Positions 16,494 through 25,191 of a stretch of 64,000 nucleotides of DNA are shown piece by piece. The stretch is from Chryseobacterium cucumeris. GTDB lineage: Bacteria; Bacteroidota; Bacteroidia; Flavobacteriales; Weeksellaceae. The position numbers were made by a program, and so were the translations under genes. Where the stretch lies: the NCBI RefSeq assembly GCF_016775705.1, contig NZ_CP068760.1:4278001-4342000 (forward strand), in the 5' to 3' direction. Within the stretch, counting starts at the first letter, position 1, and every line of letters begins with the position of its first letter. The notes beneath the pieces were generated by a model, which was not told the DNA's origin, made no database searches, and saw only the letters and a program-made list of their open reading frames with translations.

Positions 16494-18791
16494 TTACTTT
16501 TTCGCCTTATTTCCCATATAAAATGTCAACTTCCCACTGTTCATGATCTCAGAATGCTTCAATGTAAAGTTTTTGATCTCTTTTCCATTCAAAAGAACTT
16601 TCTGAACATACACATTTTCCGGACTTTGGTTGATTGCTTCAATTTCAAAAGTTTTTCCGTTTTCCAGATTCAGTACAGCGTGATCAATCGCCGGGCTTCC
16701 GATAGAATAGTTCTCTGATCCAGGAGCTACAGGATAGAAACCTAATGAACTCAGAATATACCATGCACTCATTTGTCCGGTATCATCATTTCCGCCCAAT
16801 CCGTCCGGTGTTGCTTTATACTGCATTTCCAGAATACGGCGGATCTGTGCCTGTGCTTTCCACGGCTGTCCTGCCCAGTTATAAAAATACGCAACATGGT
16901 GAGCCGGTTCATTTCCGTGAACATATCCACCAATAATTCCTTCACGGGTAATATCTTCAGTGTCTGCAAAGAATTCATCAGGTAAATGCATGGTGAACAG
17001 CTCATCCAGTTTGGATGCAAATTTTTTCTTTCCGCCCATCATCGTGATCAGTTCATCGGGATTTTGCGGGACAAAGAAACTGTAGTTCCATGAATTCCCT
17101 TCAATAAAGCCCTGTCCATGGGTACTTAATACATCAAAATCTTTCTTAAAACTTCCATCTGCCAGACGTGGGCGCATAAAACCGATAGTTTTGTCAAAAT
17201 TATTTTTCCAGTTTTCAGACCGTCTAATAAACTGATTGTAAATATCTGTTTTGTTTAAATGCTTTGCCAGCTGGGCAATCGCCCAGTCATCATAGGCATA
17301 TTCCAAGGTATTGGAAACTGAAGTTCCGTTTTTCTCAGCCGGAATATATCCAAGATCAATATATTGTCCTATGCCTTCGTAATCTCTTTTATTTGCTGTT
17401 TCTATACATGCTTTCAAAGCTTCTTCAGGATCACCCGTATAATTTCCTTTAATAATAGCATCAGCAACAACACTTACACTGTGGTATCCGCTCATACACC
17501 AGTTGTCATTAGCATAATGTGACCAGATGGGCAGCATTTTCATTGAAAACTGACTATAATGAGCCATCATAGATTTTACCATGTCACCATTCCGTTTAGG
17601 CTGAATGATATTAAAGAAAGGATGAAGCGTGCGGTAAGTATCCCACAGAGAGAAGGTTGTATAATGGGTAAAGCCATCTGCTTTATGAACATTCTGATCC
17701 AGTCCTTTATATTCTCCATTGACGTCCATATAAGTGGTGGGATTGATAAAGGTGTGGTACATTGCTGTATAGAAGTTAGTCTTTTCCGTATCAGAACCTT
17801 TGATGACAATTTTATTTAATTCCTTGTTCCAGTTGTCTTGGGCTATAGCTTTAACCTGATCAAAAGTCATATTCCCGGCTTCTTTTTCCAGATTTTCCAG
17901 AGCATTGGTCTGGCTTACCGGAGAAATGGCCAATTTTACTTCAATCGCTTCATTTTCATTGGTATCAAAATCAAAATACATTTTCAGGTTCTTTCCTGCA
18001 ATCTCCGGGAAGTTTTTATTTTGGTCGAATTTTCTCCAGAATCCTTTGTAAACCTGCTTTTCATCATAGTTTTGCTGACCGTAAGATTTAAAAGGTTTTG
18101 AAAACTTCATGGCGAAATAAACCGTTCTGGTTCTTGCCCAGCCGTTGGTCTGCCGATAACCTGTGATGGTATTTCCGTTTTCTACACGAACGTATGTCCA
18201 TACATTTTTTCCGTCATAATTGTAAATGCCAGCCATCAGATCCAGAATAATGTGAGCCTGGTCAGATTTTGGGAAAGTATAACGGTGAATTCCCACTCTT
18301 GGAGTTGCTGTCAGCTCTGCCAGAATATTGTGGTCATCCAGTTTTACTTTATAATATCCGGCTTCTGCTGTTTCGTTCTGGTGTGAAAATCTGCTTCTGT
18401 AGCCTTTTTCAGGGTTAGCTGCTGTTCCGGGATTCAACTGAAGTTTTCCAACAGTAGGCATTACCAGAAAATCTCCCAGATCAGAATGTCCTGTACCGCT
18501 GAAATGGGTAGAGCTGAATCCCACTATGGTTTTATCTTCATAACGGTAGCCGGCGCAGTATTTATAAACCTCACCATTGTATTTTCCATTGAGTTCATAG
18601 GAAATGGTGTCTGTTTCAGGGCTTAGCTGTACGGCACCAAAAGGAACGGTGGCTCCCGGATAAGTATGTCCCATCTTTTCAGTTCCGATCAGAGGATTGA
18701 CATATTGTATTAATTTTTCAAATTTTTGGGCATGAAAGTTTGCACTTAAAAATGCTAGAGAAAGAAAAACAATAGACTTGCGATTTTTCAT
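16494..18791 (-). CDS. GH92 family alpha-1,2-mannosidase
   Basis: I place the start at the ATG at 18791 (765 residues), which gives the signal peptide MKNRKSIVFLSLAFLSANFHAQ; three more codons upstream begin with TTG. GH92 landmarks are present in order: VNPLIGTEKMGHTYPGATVP, GFSSTHFSGTGHSDLGDF, FSLWDTYRTLHPFF, GNEPAHHVAYFYNWAG and GGNDDTGQMSAWYILSS. GH92 enzymes are calcium-dependent inverting exo-alpha-mannosidases that trim N-glycans or mannan outside the cytoplasm. There is no SusC/SusD pair beside it, so it is not part of a standard polysaccharide utilisation locus here. Confidence 0.93.
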   Translation of the reverse strand: MKNRKSIVFLSLAFLSANFHAQKFEKLIQYVNPLIGTEKMGHTYPGATVPFGAVQLSPETDTISYELNGKYNGEVYKYCAGYRYEDKTIVGFSSTHFSGTGHSDLGDFLVMPTVGKLQLNPGTAANPEKGYRSRFSHQNETAEAGYYKVKLDDHNILAELTATPRVGIHRYTFPKSDQAHIILDLMAGIYNYDGKNVWTYVRVENGNTITGYRQTNGWARTRTVYFAMKFSKPFKSYGQQNYDEKQVYKGFWRKFDQNKNFPEIAGKNLKMYFDFDTNENEAIEVKLAISPVSQTNALENLEKEAGNMTFDQVKAIAQDNWNKELNKIVIKGSDTEKTNFYTAMYHTFINPTTYMDVNGEYKGLDQNVHKADGFTHYTTFSLWDTYRTLHPFFNIIQPKRNGDMVKSMMAHYSQFSMKMLPIWSHYANDNWCMSGYHSVSVVADAIIKGNYTGDPEEALKACIETANKRDYEGIGQYIDLGYIPAEKNGTSVSNTLEYAYDDWAIAQLAKHLNKTDIYNQFIRRSENWKNNFDKTIGFMRPRLADGSFKKDFDVLSTHGQGFIEGNSWNYSFFVPQNPDELITMMGGKKKFASKLDELFTMHLPDEFFADTEDITREGIIGGYVHGNEPAHHVAYFYNWAGQPWKAQAQIRRILEMQYKATPDGLGGNDDTGQMSAWYILSSLGFYPVAPGSENYSIGSPAIDHAVLNLENGKTFEIEAINQSPENVYVQKVLLNGKEIKNFTLKHSEIMNSGKLTFYMGNKAKK

Positions 18792-18867
18792 TAATGACAA
18801 TTTTTCAAAGTTTAAAATTAATTAAAATCATCATTTTCTGTTGTGTTTTAAATTAGTTGAGGGCTAT

Positions 18868-19551
18868 TTACTCTTTTTCAGAAAAACGGAAACCTATTCC
18901 GTGCAGGTTTTCTATTACTATGTTCTGTTCTTCAGCCAGTACCTTCCTCAGCCGGGAAATGAAAACATCGAGGCTCCGTCCCATGAAATAATCATCATCA
19001 CCCCAGATGGCCTTTAGAATGTCCTGCCTTTTAACCACCAGATTTTTATGGCGGATAAAATATAAAAGAAGATCAGATTCTCTTTGGGTAAGGGTAATAT
19101 TGTTTTCCGCACCTTTCAGGGTGTAATTTTTTGGATCAAAATCATATTTGCCCACTTTATATTGTAGAGGGGAAGTATCCGATTTCTTAGTGCGTTTCAG
19201 AAAAACTTCAATTTTCAACATCAGTTCTTCAATACTGAACGGTTTTACCAGATAATCATCAGCTCCAATTTTAAGCCCTTTAATTCTATCTTCTTTTAAA
19301 GCTTTTGCAGAGATAAAAATAATCGGAACCTCAGCATTTTTACTGCGGATTCGCTGTGCCACCTCAAATCCGTTCATGCCAGGCATCATAATATCCAGAA
19401 GGCAGATATCAAAATCCTGGCTGTTAAATGCTTCCAACGCAGATTCTCCATCAGAATAACAGCTGATATCATAATAACTTTCCAGACTGTCTTCCACCAG
19501 AAAAGCTATTGTTTTATCATCTTCGGCATATAAAATTTTAGATTTCTCCAT
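18868..19551 (-). CDS. OmpR-family response regulator
   Basis: This 227-residue regulator has a receiver domain (phosphoacceptor Asp53 in LLDIMMP, acidic pair 11-12, Lys103 in LVKPF) and a C-terminal winged-helix DNA-binding domain (GRSLDVFISRLRKVL). It starts 13 bp after its partner kinase gene. It most likely binds the TTAACA repeats between the kinase gene and the DUF1573 gene. The pair resembles RprX/RprY-type systems of Bacteroidetes. The signal is unknown. Confidence 0.9.
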   Translation of the reverse strand: MEKSKILYAEDDKTIAFLVEDSLESYYDISCYSDGESALEAFNSQDFDICLLDIMMPGMNGFEVAQRIRSKNAEVPIIFISAKALKEDRIKGLKIGADDYLVKPFSIEELMLKIEVFLKRTKKSDTSPLQYKVGKYDFDPKNYTLKGAENNITLTQRESDLLLYFIRHKNLVVKRQDILKAIWGDDDYFMGRSLDVFISRLRKVLAEEQNIVIENLHGIGFRFSEKE

Positions 19552-19563
19552 ACTTACACATGA

Positions 19564-20817
19564 TTAATTTGAAAACGGAAAGAAGAGCGTTGTAGTAATT
19601 CCTTTGTCTTCATTATTCTCTACAGAAATTTTCCAATGATGCTGCTGAACTACTTTTTTTACATAAAATAATCCCAGTCCGAAACCATTTACTTCTTCAC
19701 TTCTTTTGGTATGTACCCGATAAAACTTTTCAAAAATATGAGGAATATTTTTAGCAGGAATTCCCATTCCGTTGTCTTTAAACTTTAAATATAAGCCTTT
19801 TGAATCTTTATAAGCTGAAATTTTAATCACAGGCTTTGTTTCACAATACTTGATGGAATTATCCAGCAGGTTGTAAATGATATTCGTAAAGTGAAATTCA
19901 TCTGCCATTACCGAAGTACTGTTTTCAATATCGATTTCGATGCTGAGATCTTTATTTTTGTGCTGTATATTATCTGCAATCTCTTGAATAAAAGGTTGTA
20001 ACAGGATTTTTTGAGGTTTTAATGATAGTCCGGCTGCATCGTTCTTCGCAATATTCAATATTTTCTCAATGTGGCTATTGAGCTTGTGGCTTTGATTGAT
20101 GATAATGGATGTATAGGTCTGCAGTTTGGAATTATCCTGTACCAGTTCCTGTTTATTAAGCGCTTCTGATGCTAACAGGATGGAGGATAAAGGTGTTTTA
20201 AACTCATGAGTCATATTATTGATAAAATCACGCTGCAGCTCCGAGAACTTCTTCTGCTGAATGATCGTATAAATAGAATATACATACACCAAAAGGATGA
20301 TGATAAGGGCAAATGTAAGGAGATACCAGAATCTTAATGAACTGATCAGGTAAGTGGTTTTATCAGGAAATCGTATGGAAAAATAGTAGATCAGATTTTT
20401 ATGCTTCGGAAAATTAATGATCTTATTGCCTGGGCTTTCCTGATGGGTCGTCATATACTTTCCATATACCATTTTATCGCTGTGGCAATTGTATAATGCA
20501 TACACGTAATCTGTATTGATCTGAAAGCGGGTAAATTCTGTCTTCAGATAATATTCAAGCACAACAGGGTGAAATTCATTGTTGATATTAACCACATAAT
20601 AGTCATTGGCAATATTCTGTACAGGATTTTCGGTGTAGGATGTCTTTCCTCCTGAGAGTTTTTCTGCGACTTCCATTAAGGCAATATTGACCTTTTGGTT
20701 AAACTTTTTATCTTCAAGATTATAAGCCTGTATCGTCCACATCAATTGTGCTATTAAAATTCCGATAATAGCGACGAATCCCAGCGTGATAATAATATTG
20801 AGTCTTTTTATTTTCAT
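19564..20817 (-). CDS. sensor histidine kinase, partner of the 18868 regulator
   Basis: I use the ATG at 20817 (417 residues) rather than the TTG four codons upstream. It has two transmembrane helices (about 8-27 and 163-184) enclosing a roughly 135-residue periplasmic sensor region with no recognised fold. The dimerisation motif NNMTHEFKTPLSS follows with phosphoacceptor His204. The ATP-binding domain has DNSIKYCE, DNGMGIPAK and GFGLGLFYVKK. The gene is divergent from the DUF1573 gene. Confidence 0.9.
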   Translation of the reverse strand: MKIKRLNIIITLGFVAIIGILIAQLMWTIQAYNLEDKKFNQKVNIALMEVAEKLSGGKTSYTENPVQNIANDYYVVNINNEFHPVVLEYYLKTEFTRFQINTDYVYALYNCHSDKMVYGKYMTTHQESPGNKIINFPKHKNLIYYFSIRFPDKTTYLISSLRFWYLLTFALIIILLVYVYSIYTIIQQKKFSELQRDFINNMTHEFKTPLSSILLASEALNKQELVQDNSKLQTYTSIIINQSHKLNSHIEKILNIAKNDAAGLSLKPQKILLQPFIQEIADNIQHKNKDLSIEIDIENSTSVMADEFHFTNIIYNLLDNSIKYCETKPVIKISAYKDSKGLYLKFKDNGMGIPAKNIPHIFEKFYRVHTKRSEEVNGFGLGLFYVKKVVQQHHWKISVENNEDKGITTTLFFPFSN

Positions 20818-20862
20818 TTCCTGAAACAATATTATCCAAAAATATCTATTTATCTTTTACTA

Positions 20863-20929
20863 TTAACAACTCATTAACAAATGTTAGACAGCGGTTAACA
20901 AGCCATAATCATTGTCTGCTTTACATTTG
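20863..20929 (+). promoter_or_regulatory. phased TTAACA repeats and -7 box before the DUF1573 gene
   Basis: TTAACA occurs at 20863, 20874 and 20895, with a weaker TTAGAC at 20884, so half-sites recur about every 11 bp on one face of the helix. A perfect -7 element TACATTTG (20922-20929) begins 22 bp after the last repeat ends, and no -33 element is seen. This is the layout of an OmpR-type activator site. The adjacent two-component system is the likely regulator. Confidence 0.65.
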
Positions 20930-20975
20930 TCATATAGAAGAACATAGTCAGTTTCAAATATTAAAATATATACTC

Positions 20976-21386
20976 ATGAAAAAATTAAAAATTACAGCTC
21001 TTTTAGCCGTGTTGGCGTTCTCTCCGTTTTATGCGAATGTATTGACAACAGATGCTCCATCTATCGTAAAAATGGTTGCTGATGCTATTAAATGGAAATC
21101 AGAATCTATCGATGTAGGAAATATTCCTCAGGGTAAACCAAAATTGATCAGATTTGAATTTACAAACACAAGTTCAAAACCAATCATTATTCAGAATGTA
21201 GCTCCTTCATGCGGATGTACAACTGCTGATTACACAAAAACTCCTATCCAGCCAGGAAAAAAAGGATTTGTGGAAGCCAGCTATAACGCAGCAACAGTAG
21301 GGCCATTTATGAAGACAGTAAATGTTACTACCAGCGACAGCAAAACTCCTAAAACACTTTCTTTCAAAGGAGTGGTAGCTTCTTAA
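20976..21386 (+). CDS. DUF1573 exported protein
   Basis: This 136-residue protein has a signal peptide (MKKLKITALLAVLAFSPFYA) and an immunoglobulin-like DUF1573 domain. ESIDVGNIPQGKPKLIRFEF leads into NVAPSCGCTTADYTKTPI, the Cys-Gly-Cys segment typical of the family, and ends with LSFKGVVAS. DUF1573 proteins are exported and common in Bacteroidetes; their role is unsettled. Given the operator-like repeats upstream, it is probably a target of the divergent two-component system. Confidence 0.85.
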   Translation: MKKLKITALLAVLAFSPFYANVLTTDAPSIVKMVADAIKWKSESIDVGNIPQGKPKLIRFEFTNTSSKPIIIQNVAPSCGCTTADYTKTPIQPGKKGFVEASYNAATVGPFMKTVNVTTSDSKTPKTLSFKGVVAS

Positions 21387-21406
21387 TATATCGTTTTAAC
21401 AAATAG

Positions 21407-21440
21407 AAATAGCCTGGTAATTGTTATCAGGCTATTTTCT
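21407..21440 (+). terminator. terminator after DUF1573 gene
   Basis: A hairpin pairs ATAGCCTG with CAGGCTAT, with extra AT pairing at its base, followed by TTTTCTTTTTT. Confidence 0.8.
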
Positions 21441-21765
21441 TTTTTGAATAGTTTATTTATAAAGGCGCCTAATCTTTATGAAACCGCAAAAGGCACAAAA
21501 GCTTTCATTTTGTCCGCTTAAGTAAGTTTAAAATAATGCCGGAGAAAAGTTCAAATAAGATGAAAATCTTTGATGTACTTATTTACATAGAGCTTGGCTC
21601 TAAAAACTTAAGGATTTAAAACTTTTATGTCTTTTGGGGTTAAAAATCATGAATGTAAAAGTTGAGAGAGCTTCTATGTGAAGAATAATTATTTGTAGCA
21701 TTATTTATCAACCTATTTTACAGGATTGCATTTCAATATTTATTATTTTTAAGAAAAAATATTTT
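21441..21765. other. gene-free stretch with a degenerate palindromic element
   Basis: No gene is supported here. The ends of 21482-21641 pair with each other: AACCGCAAAAGGCACAAAAG on the left matches the reverse complement of the right end (21620-21641) with few mismatches, and inner CTTAAG segments also correspond. It looks like an old, decayed, MITE-like or foldback element. The remainder is the AT-rich upstream region of the reductase gene. Confidence 0.45.
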
Positions 21766-22647
21766 ATGAGTCTATATACACAACCTATGCTGCGCGAAGG
21801 TGCACTAAAAGATAAAGTAGCGATTGTTACAGGAGGCGGGAGCGGTCTTGGAAAAGCGATGACTAAATACTTTCTTGAACTGGGCGCCAAAGTAGTGATC
21901 ACTTCCAGAAACCTGGAAAAATTACAGGGAACAGCTAAGGATCTGGAAGAGGAAACAGGAGGCAAGGTGCTTTGTGTAGCTTGTGATGTAAGAAACTGGG
22001 ATGAGGTGGAAGCCATGAAAGAAGCAACTCTGAAAGAATTCGGAAAGATTGATATTTTATTGAATAATGCTGCGGGAAACTTTATCTCTCCCACAGAAAA
22101 ACTGACTCACTCTGCGTTTGACTCTATCCTTGATATTGTTTTAAAAGGAACAAAAAACTGTACCCTTTCAGTAGGAAAACACTGGATCGATTCTAAAACT
22201 CCGGGAACAGTACTGAATATCGTAACCACTTATGCATGGACAGGTTCTGCCTATGTAGTGCCATCAGCCTGTGCAAAAGCAGGAGTTCTGGCGATGACCA
22301 GATCACTGGCTGTAGAATGGGCAAAATATGGAATCCGTTTCAATGCCATTGCACCAGGACCTTTCCCAACCAAAGGAGCTTGGGACAGACTTCTTCCGGG
22401 AGATCTGCAGGAGAAATTTGATATGAAGAAAAAAGTTCCGTTGAGAAGAGTGGGGGAACATCAGGAGCTTGCCAACCTTGCGGCTTATCTGGTTTCCGAT
22501 TATTCAGCGTATATGAATGGGGAAGTGGTAACCATTGATGGTGGAGAATGGCTTCAGGGAGCTGGAGAATTTAATATGCTTGAGGCGATTCCTCGTGAAA
22601 TGTGGGATGCTTTGGAAGCCATGATTAAAGCAAAAAAGTCAAATTAA
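21766..22647 (+). CDS. 2,4-dienoyl-CoA reductase-like short-chain dehydrogenase
   Basis: This 293-residue SDR has the nucleotide-binding turn TGGGSGLG (22-29), LLNNAAGN (98-105) and the segment VVPSACAKAGVLAMTRSLA. The classical YxxxK is SACAK here (Ser167, Lys171). The same replacement, in an almost identical context, is typical of mitochondrial and peroxisomal 2,4-dienoyl-CoA reductases. Together with FNAIAPGPFPTKGAW, this points to NADPH-dependent reduction of 2,4-dienoyl-CoA in the breakdown of unsaturated fatty acids. It is monocistronic with its own terminator. Confidence 0.85.
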   Translation: MSLYTQPMLREGALKDKVAIVTGGGSGLGKAMTKYFLELGAKVVITSRNLEKLQGTAKDLEEETGGKVLCVACDVRNWDEVEAMKEATLKEFGKIDILLNNAAGNFISPTEKLTHSAFDSILDIVLKGTKNCTLSVGKHWIDSKTPGTVLNIVTTYAWTGSAYVVPSACAKAGVLAMTRSLAVEWAKYGIRFNAIAPGPFPTKGAWDRLLPGDLQEKFDMKKKVPLRRVGEHQELANLAAYLVSDYSAYMNGEVVTIDGGEWLQGAGEFNMLEAIPREMWDALEAMIKAKKSN

Positions 22648-22670
22648 ATTAAACTTATATTAAAAAAGTT

Positions 22671-22704
22671 CCCGGATATGTAACAAATCCGGGATTTTTT
22701 TTTT
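22671..22704 (+). terminator. terminator after dienoyl-CoA reductase gene
   Basis: The stem CCCGGAT (22671-22677) / ATCCGGG (22687-22693) is followed by a run of about ten T. Confidence 0.85.
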
Positions 22705-22732
22705 ACCTATACACTAAATAATACTTTTTCAA

Positions 22733-24673
22733 ATGAAATTTAAACTTCCAACCCTTGTTTCGACGCTTGCAGTTGTCCTCTTTTCAGGATCTGCATATGC
22801 ACAGCAGACTCCGAAATATGATTATGTAGAAGCATTTAAGCCGTTCTTTTATCCGCAGACAGGTACAGCTACCCGTTCTGCAAGCGGACAGCCGGGACAT
22901 GCTTACTGGCAGAATTCAGCAGATTATCATTTGAACGTCAGCCTGAATGAAGATAAAAAAGAAATTACCGGTACAGCGCAGATTACCTATACCAACAACA
23001 GTCCTGATAAATTAGGTTTTCTCTGGCTGCAGCTGGATCAGAATCTGTTTGCAAAAGATTCCAGAGGAAATGGTGTAGTGCCGCTATCCGGGAGCAGAAA
23101 CGGAGCTCATGGTGAAGAATTTAACGGTGGATATACCATTAAATCAGTTAAACTGGATGGTAAGAAAGATGTAAAATACACCATTACCGATACAAGGATG
23201 CAGATTGATCTTCCCAAAGAGCTGAAAGCCAATGGAGGTGTGGCAAAGATAGAAATAGAATATTCTTTTATTTCTCCTGAGTATGGTTCAGACAGAATGG
23301 GAGTTCAGGATACTAAAAACGGTAAAATATTTACCATCGCACAGTGGTATCCGAGAATGTGCGTATATGATGATGTCATGGGATGGAATACGCTTCCTTA
23401 CCTTGGTGCTTCGGAGTTTTATCTGGAATATGGAAATATCACAGCCAATATTACCGTTCCGGCTAATCATTATGTCGTAGCATCCGGAGAACTTCTGAAT
23501 GAGAAAGAAGTGTACAGCAAAGAAGAAATCAAAAGATGGAATGAGGCAAGAAACAGTGATAAAACGGTAATGATCCGCCCTGAGTCTGAAATCGGTAAAA
23601 ATAAAACTTCAGGAACAAAAACCTGGAAATTTAAAATTAATCAGACAAGAGATTTTGCATGGGCATCATCTGCGGGATTTATTTTAGATGCTGCAAAAAT
23701 CAATTTACCCAGTGGAAAGAAATCTTTGGCTATTTCAGCTTATCCTGCTGAGAGTGCTGGTGATAAAGCGTGGGGAAGATCTACAGAGTATACTAAAGCA
23801 GCTATAGAACATTATTCAAAAAAGTGGTATGAATATACCTATCCGGTTGCCACCAATGTAGCAGGAAATGAAGGTGGAATGGAATATCCGGGAATTGTTT
23901 TCTGTCATATGGATTCCAAAGGAGAAGATCTTTGGGGGGTTACAGACCATGAGTTCGGACACAACTGGTTTCCTATGATCGTTGGATCTAATGAAAGACT
24001 TTTTGCATGGATGGATGAAGGGTTCAATACATTTATTAACGGGCTTTCAACGGAAGCTTTCAATAAAGGAGAATATTACCGTAAACCGAATCTAGCAAGA
24101 TCAGGAACGTATCTGCTAACCGACAGCCTGGAGCCTGTAATGGTAGGTCCGGATAATATGAAAGAAAGAAGTATCGGAGCATTGGCTTACTATAAGCCGG
24201 GAACAGGATTGGAAGTTTTAAGAGAAGCAATTCTGGGACCTGAAAAGTTTGACAAAGCATTCAGAACCTATATTGACCGTTGGGCATTCAAACATCCGAC
24301 ACCATGGGATTTCTTCCACACAATGGAAAATGTTTCCGGAGAAGAACTGAACTGGTTCTGGAGAGGATGGTTCTTTAATAAATGGAAAATTGATCAGGCT
24401 GTTAAAACCGTACAATATGTCAACGGAGACTTTAAAAACGGAGTTCAGATTACGGTTGAGAATATTGGTCAGATGCCAATGCCAACAACTGTACAGATCA
24501 GATTCAAAGATGGAACAACACAGACGGTAAAAATTCCTGTTGAAGTTTGGAAAAGAAATACTGAATGGACATTCAAGGTAGAATCCAGCAAGGAAATTGA
24601 TGAGGTGAAACTGGATCCGGATTCTGTAGTTCCTGATGTCAATCTGGAAAACAACAGTAAAACACCGGCATAG
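22733..24673 (+). CDS. M1 family metallopeptidase, secreted
   Basis: This 646-residue protein has a signal peptide (to about AYAQ, residue 24). It has an N-terminal beta domain and a gluzincin catalytic domain with HEFGH (406-410) and Glu429 in MDEGFN, the exact HExxH-x18-E spacing of the M1 aminopeptidase family. A C-terminal beta domain ends the chain. The classical GAMEN exopeptidase motif appears as GGMEYPG. It should cleave N-terminal residues in the periplasm or at the cell surface. A paralogue lies at 34460-36325. Confidence 0.9.
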   Translation: MKFKLPTLVSTLAVVLFSGSAYAQQTPKYDYVEAFKPFFYPQTGTATRSASGQPGHAYWQNSADYHLNVSLNEDKKEITGTAQITYTNNSPDKLGFLWLQLDQNLFAKDSRGNGVVPLSGSRNGAHGEEFNGGYTIKSVKLDGKKDVKYTITDTRMQIDLPKELKANGGVAKIEIEYSFISPEYGSDRMGVQDTKNGKIFTIAQWYPRMCVYDDVMGWNTLPYLGASEFYLEYGNITANITVPANHYVVASGELLNEKEVYSKEEIKRWNEARNSDKTVMIRPESEIGKNKTSGTKTWKFKINQTRDFAWASSAGFILDAAKINLPSGKKSLAISAYPAESAGDKAWGRSTEYTKAAIEHYSKKWYEYTYPVATNVAGNEGGMEYPGIVFCHMDSKGEDLWGVTDHEFGHNWFPMIVGSNERLFAWMDEGFNTFINGLSTEAFNKGEYYRKPNLARSGTYLLTDSLEPVMVGPDNMKERSIGALAYYKPGTGLEVLREAILGPEKFDKAFRTYIDRWAFKHPTPWDFFHTMENVSGEELNWFWRGWFFNKWKIDQAVKTVQYVNGDFKNGVQITVENIGQMPMPTTVQIRFKDGTTQTVKIPVEVWKRNTEWTFKVESSKEIDEVKLDPDSVVPDVNLENNSKTPA

Positions 24674-25050
24674 AAACGTTGAATCTATTTAAATTGGCGA
24701 CTATATACAATTTTACGCCATTGTCATTCTGACGAAGGAAGAATCTCATGTAAAACCTGGATTCTTCATTTCACTGCGTACATTCAGAATGACAGAGTCA
24801 TAATAATAAGTAAGATAACAGATTAATGTAAAATTGTATATGATTGCTTTTAAAATTAACGCAAAGGTTTACTGTCTCATGTTGATTCTTAAGGGAGCAA
24901 AGATGGAATCAATGGAATTGATTCTTTCTAAGCGTAAGCATATCCATGCAGCTTCATCAGCAACTTTGTTGCTTTCTCAGTTTCCTTAAAAATAATAATA
25001 GTTAATATGATCTTTGCGTCTATAAAATAAATATTTGCTACATATATTAC
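24674..25050. other. gene-free stretch with two repeat remnants
   Basis: No gene is supported. It contains the inverted repeat listed at 24723-24793. A looser palindrome at 24859-25019 has terminal ACGCAAAG and CTTTGCGT and inner TTAAGG/CCTTAA elements. The latter resembles the element at 21482-21641. Both look like decayed non-autonomous foldback elements. Confidence 0.45.
24723..24793. repeat. inverted repeat, GTCATTCTGA family, copy 1
   Basis: The terminal arms GTCATTCTGA (24723-24732) and TCAGAATGAC (24784-24793) are perfect, with inner GAAGAATC and GATTCTTC also pairing. The segment GACGAAGGAAGAATCTCAT is shared with the copy at 48200-48315. Confidence 0.75.
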
Positions 25051-25086
25051 AAAAGCCTGAACTTATACCGTAAGTTCAGGCTTTTT
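25051..25086. terminator. strong stand-alone terminator hairpin
   Basis: The perfect 15-bp stem AAAAGCCTGAACTTA / TAAGTTCAGGCTTTT has a five-base loop and is followed by T-rich sequence. The nearest upstream plus-strand gene ends 378 bp earlier, so either it insulates the following cluster or it ends an unannotated short transcript. Confidence 0.65.
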
Positions 25087-25096
25087 ATTTTTTTAG

Positions 25097-25162
25097 GGTG
25101 TTTTTCCTGAACAAGTAGAGGTGTTCTCCTGAAATGTTTTGAAGCCCGGTGATCTAATTTTG
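25097..25162 (+). promoter_or_regulatory. direct repeats and -7 box before the DUF2589-protease cluster
   Basis: GGTGTTTTTCCTGAA (25097-25111) and GGTGTTCTCCTGAA (25120-25133) are imperfect direct repeats with 22-23 bp periodicity. A perfect -7 box TAATTTTG (25155-25162) begins 22 bp after the second repeat ends. No properly spaced -33 box is seen, so I infer an activator-dependent promoter. The start codon is 30 bp further on. Confidence 0.55.
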
Positions 25163-25191
25163 TCCCACAATATTAATCAAAAACAAAAAAC

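Noticed and set aside
16745..18101. Several plus-strand open frames opposite the GH92 gene
   Set aside because: The GH92 frame has a signal peptide and all family motifs. The opposite frames have no recognisable content.
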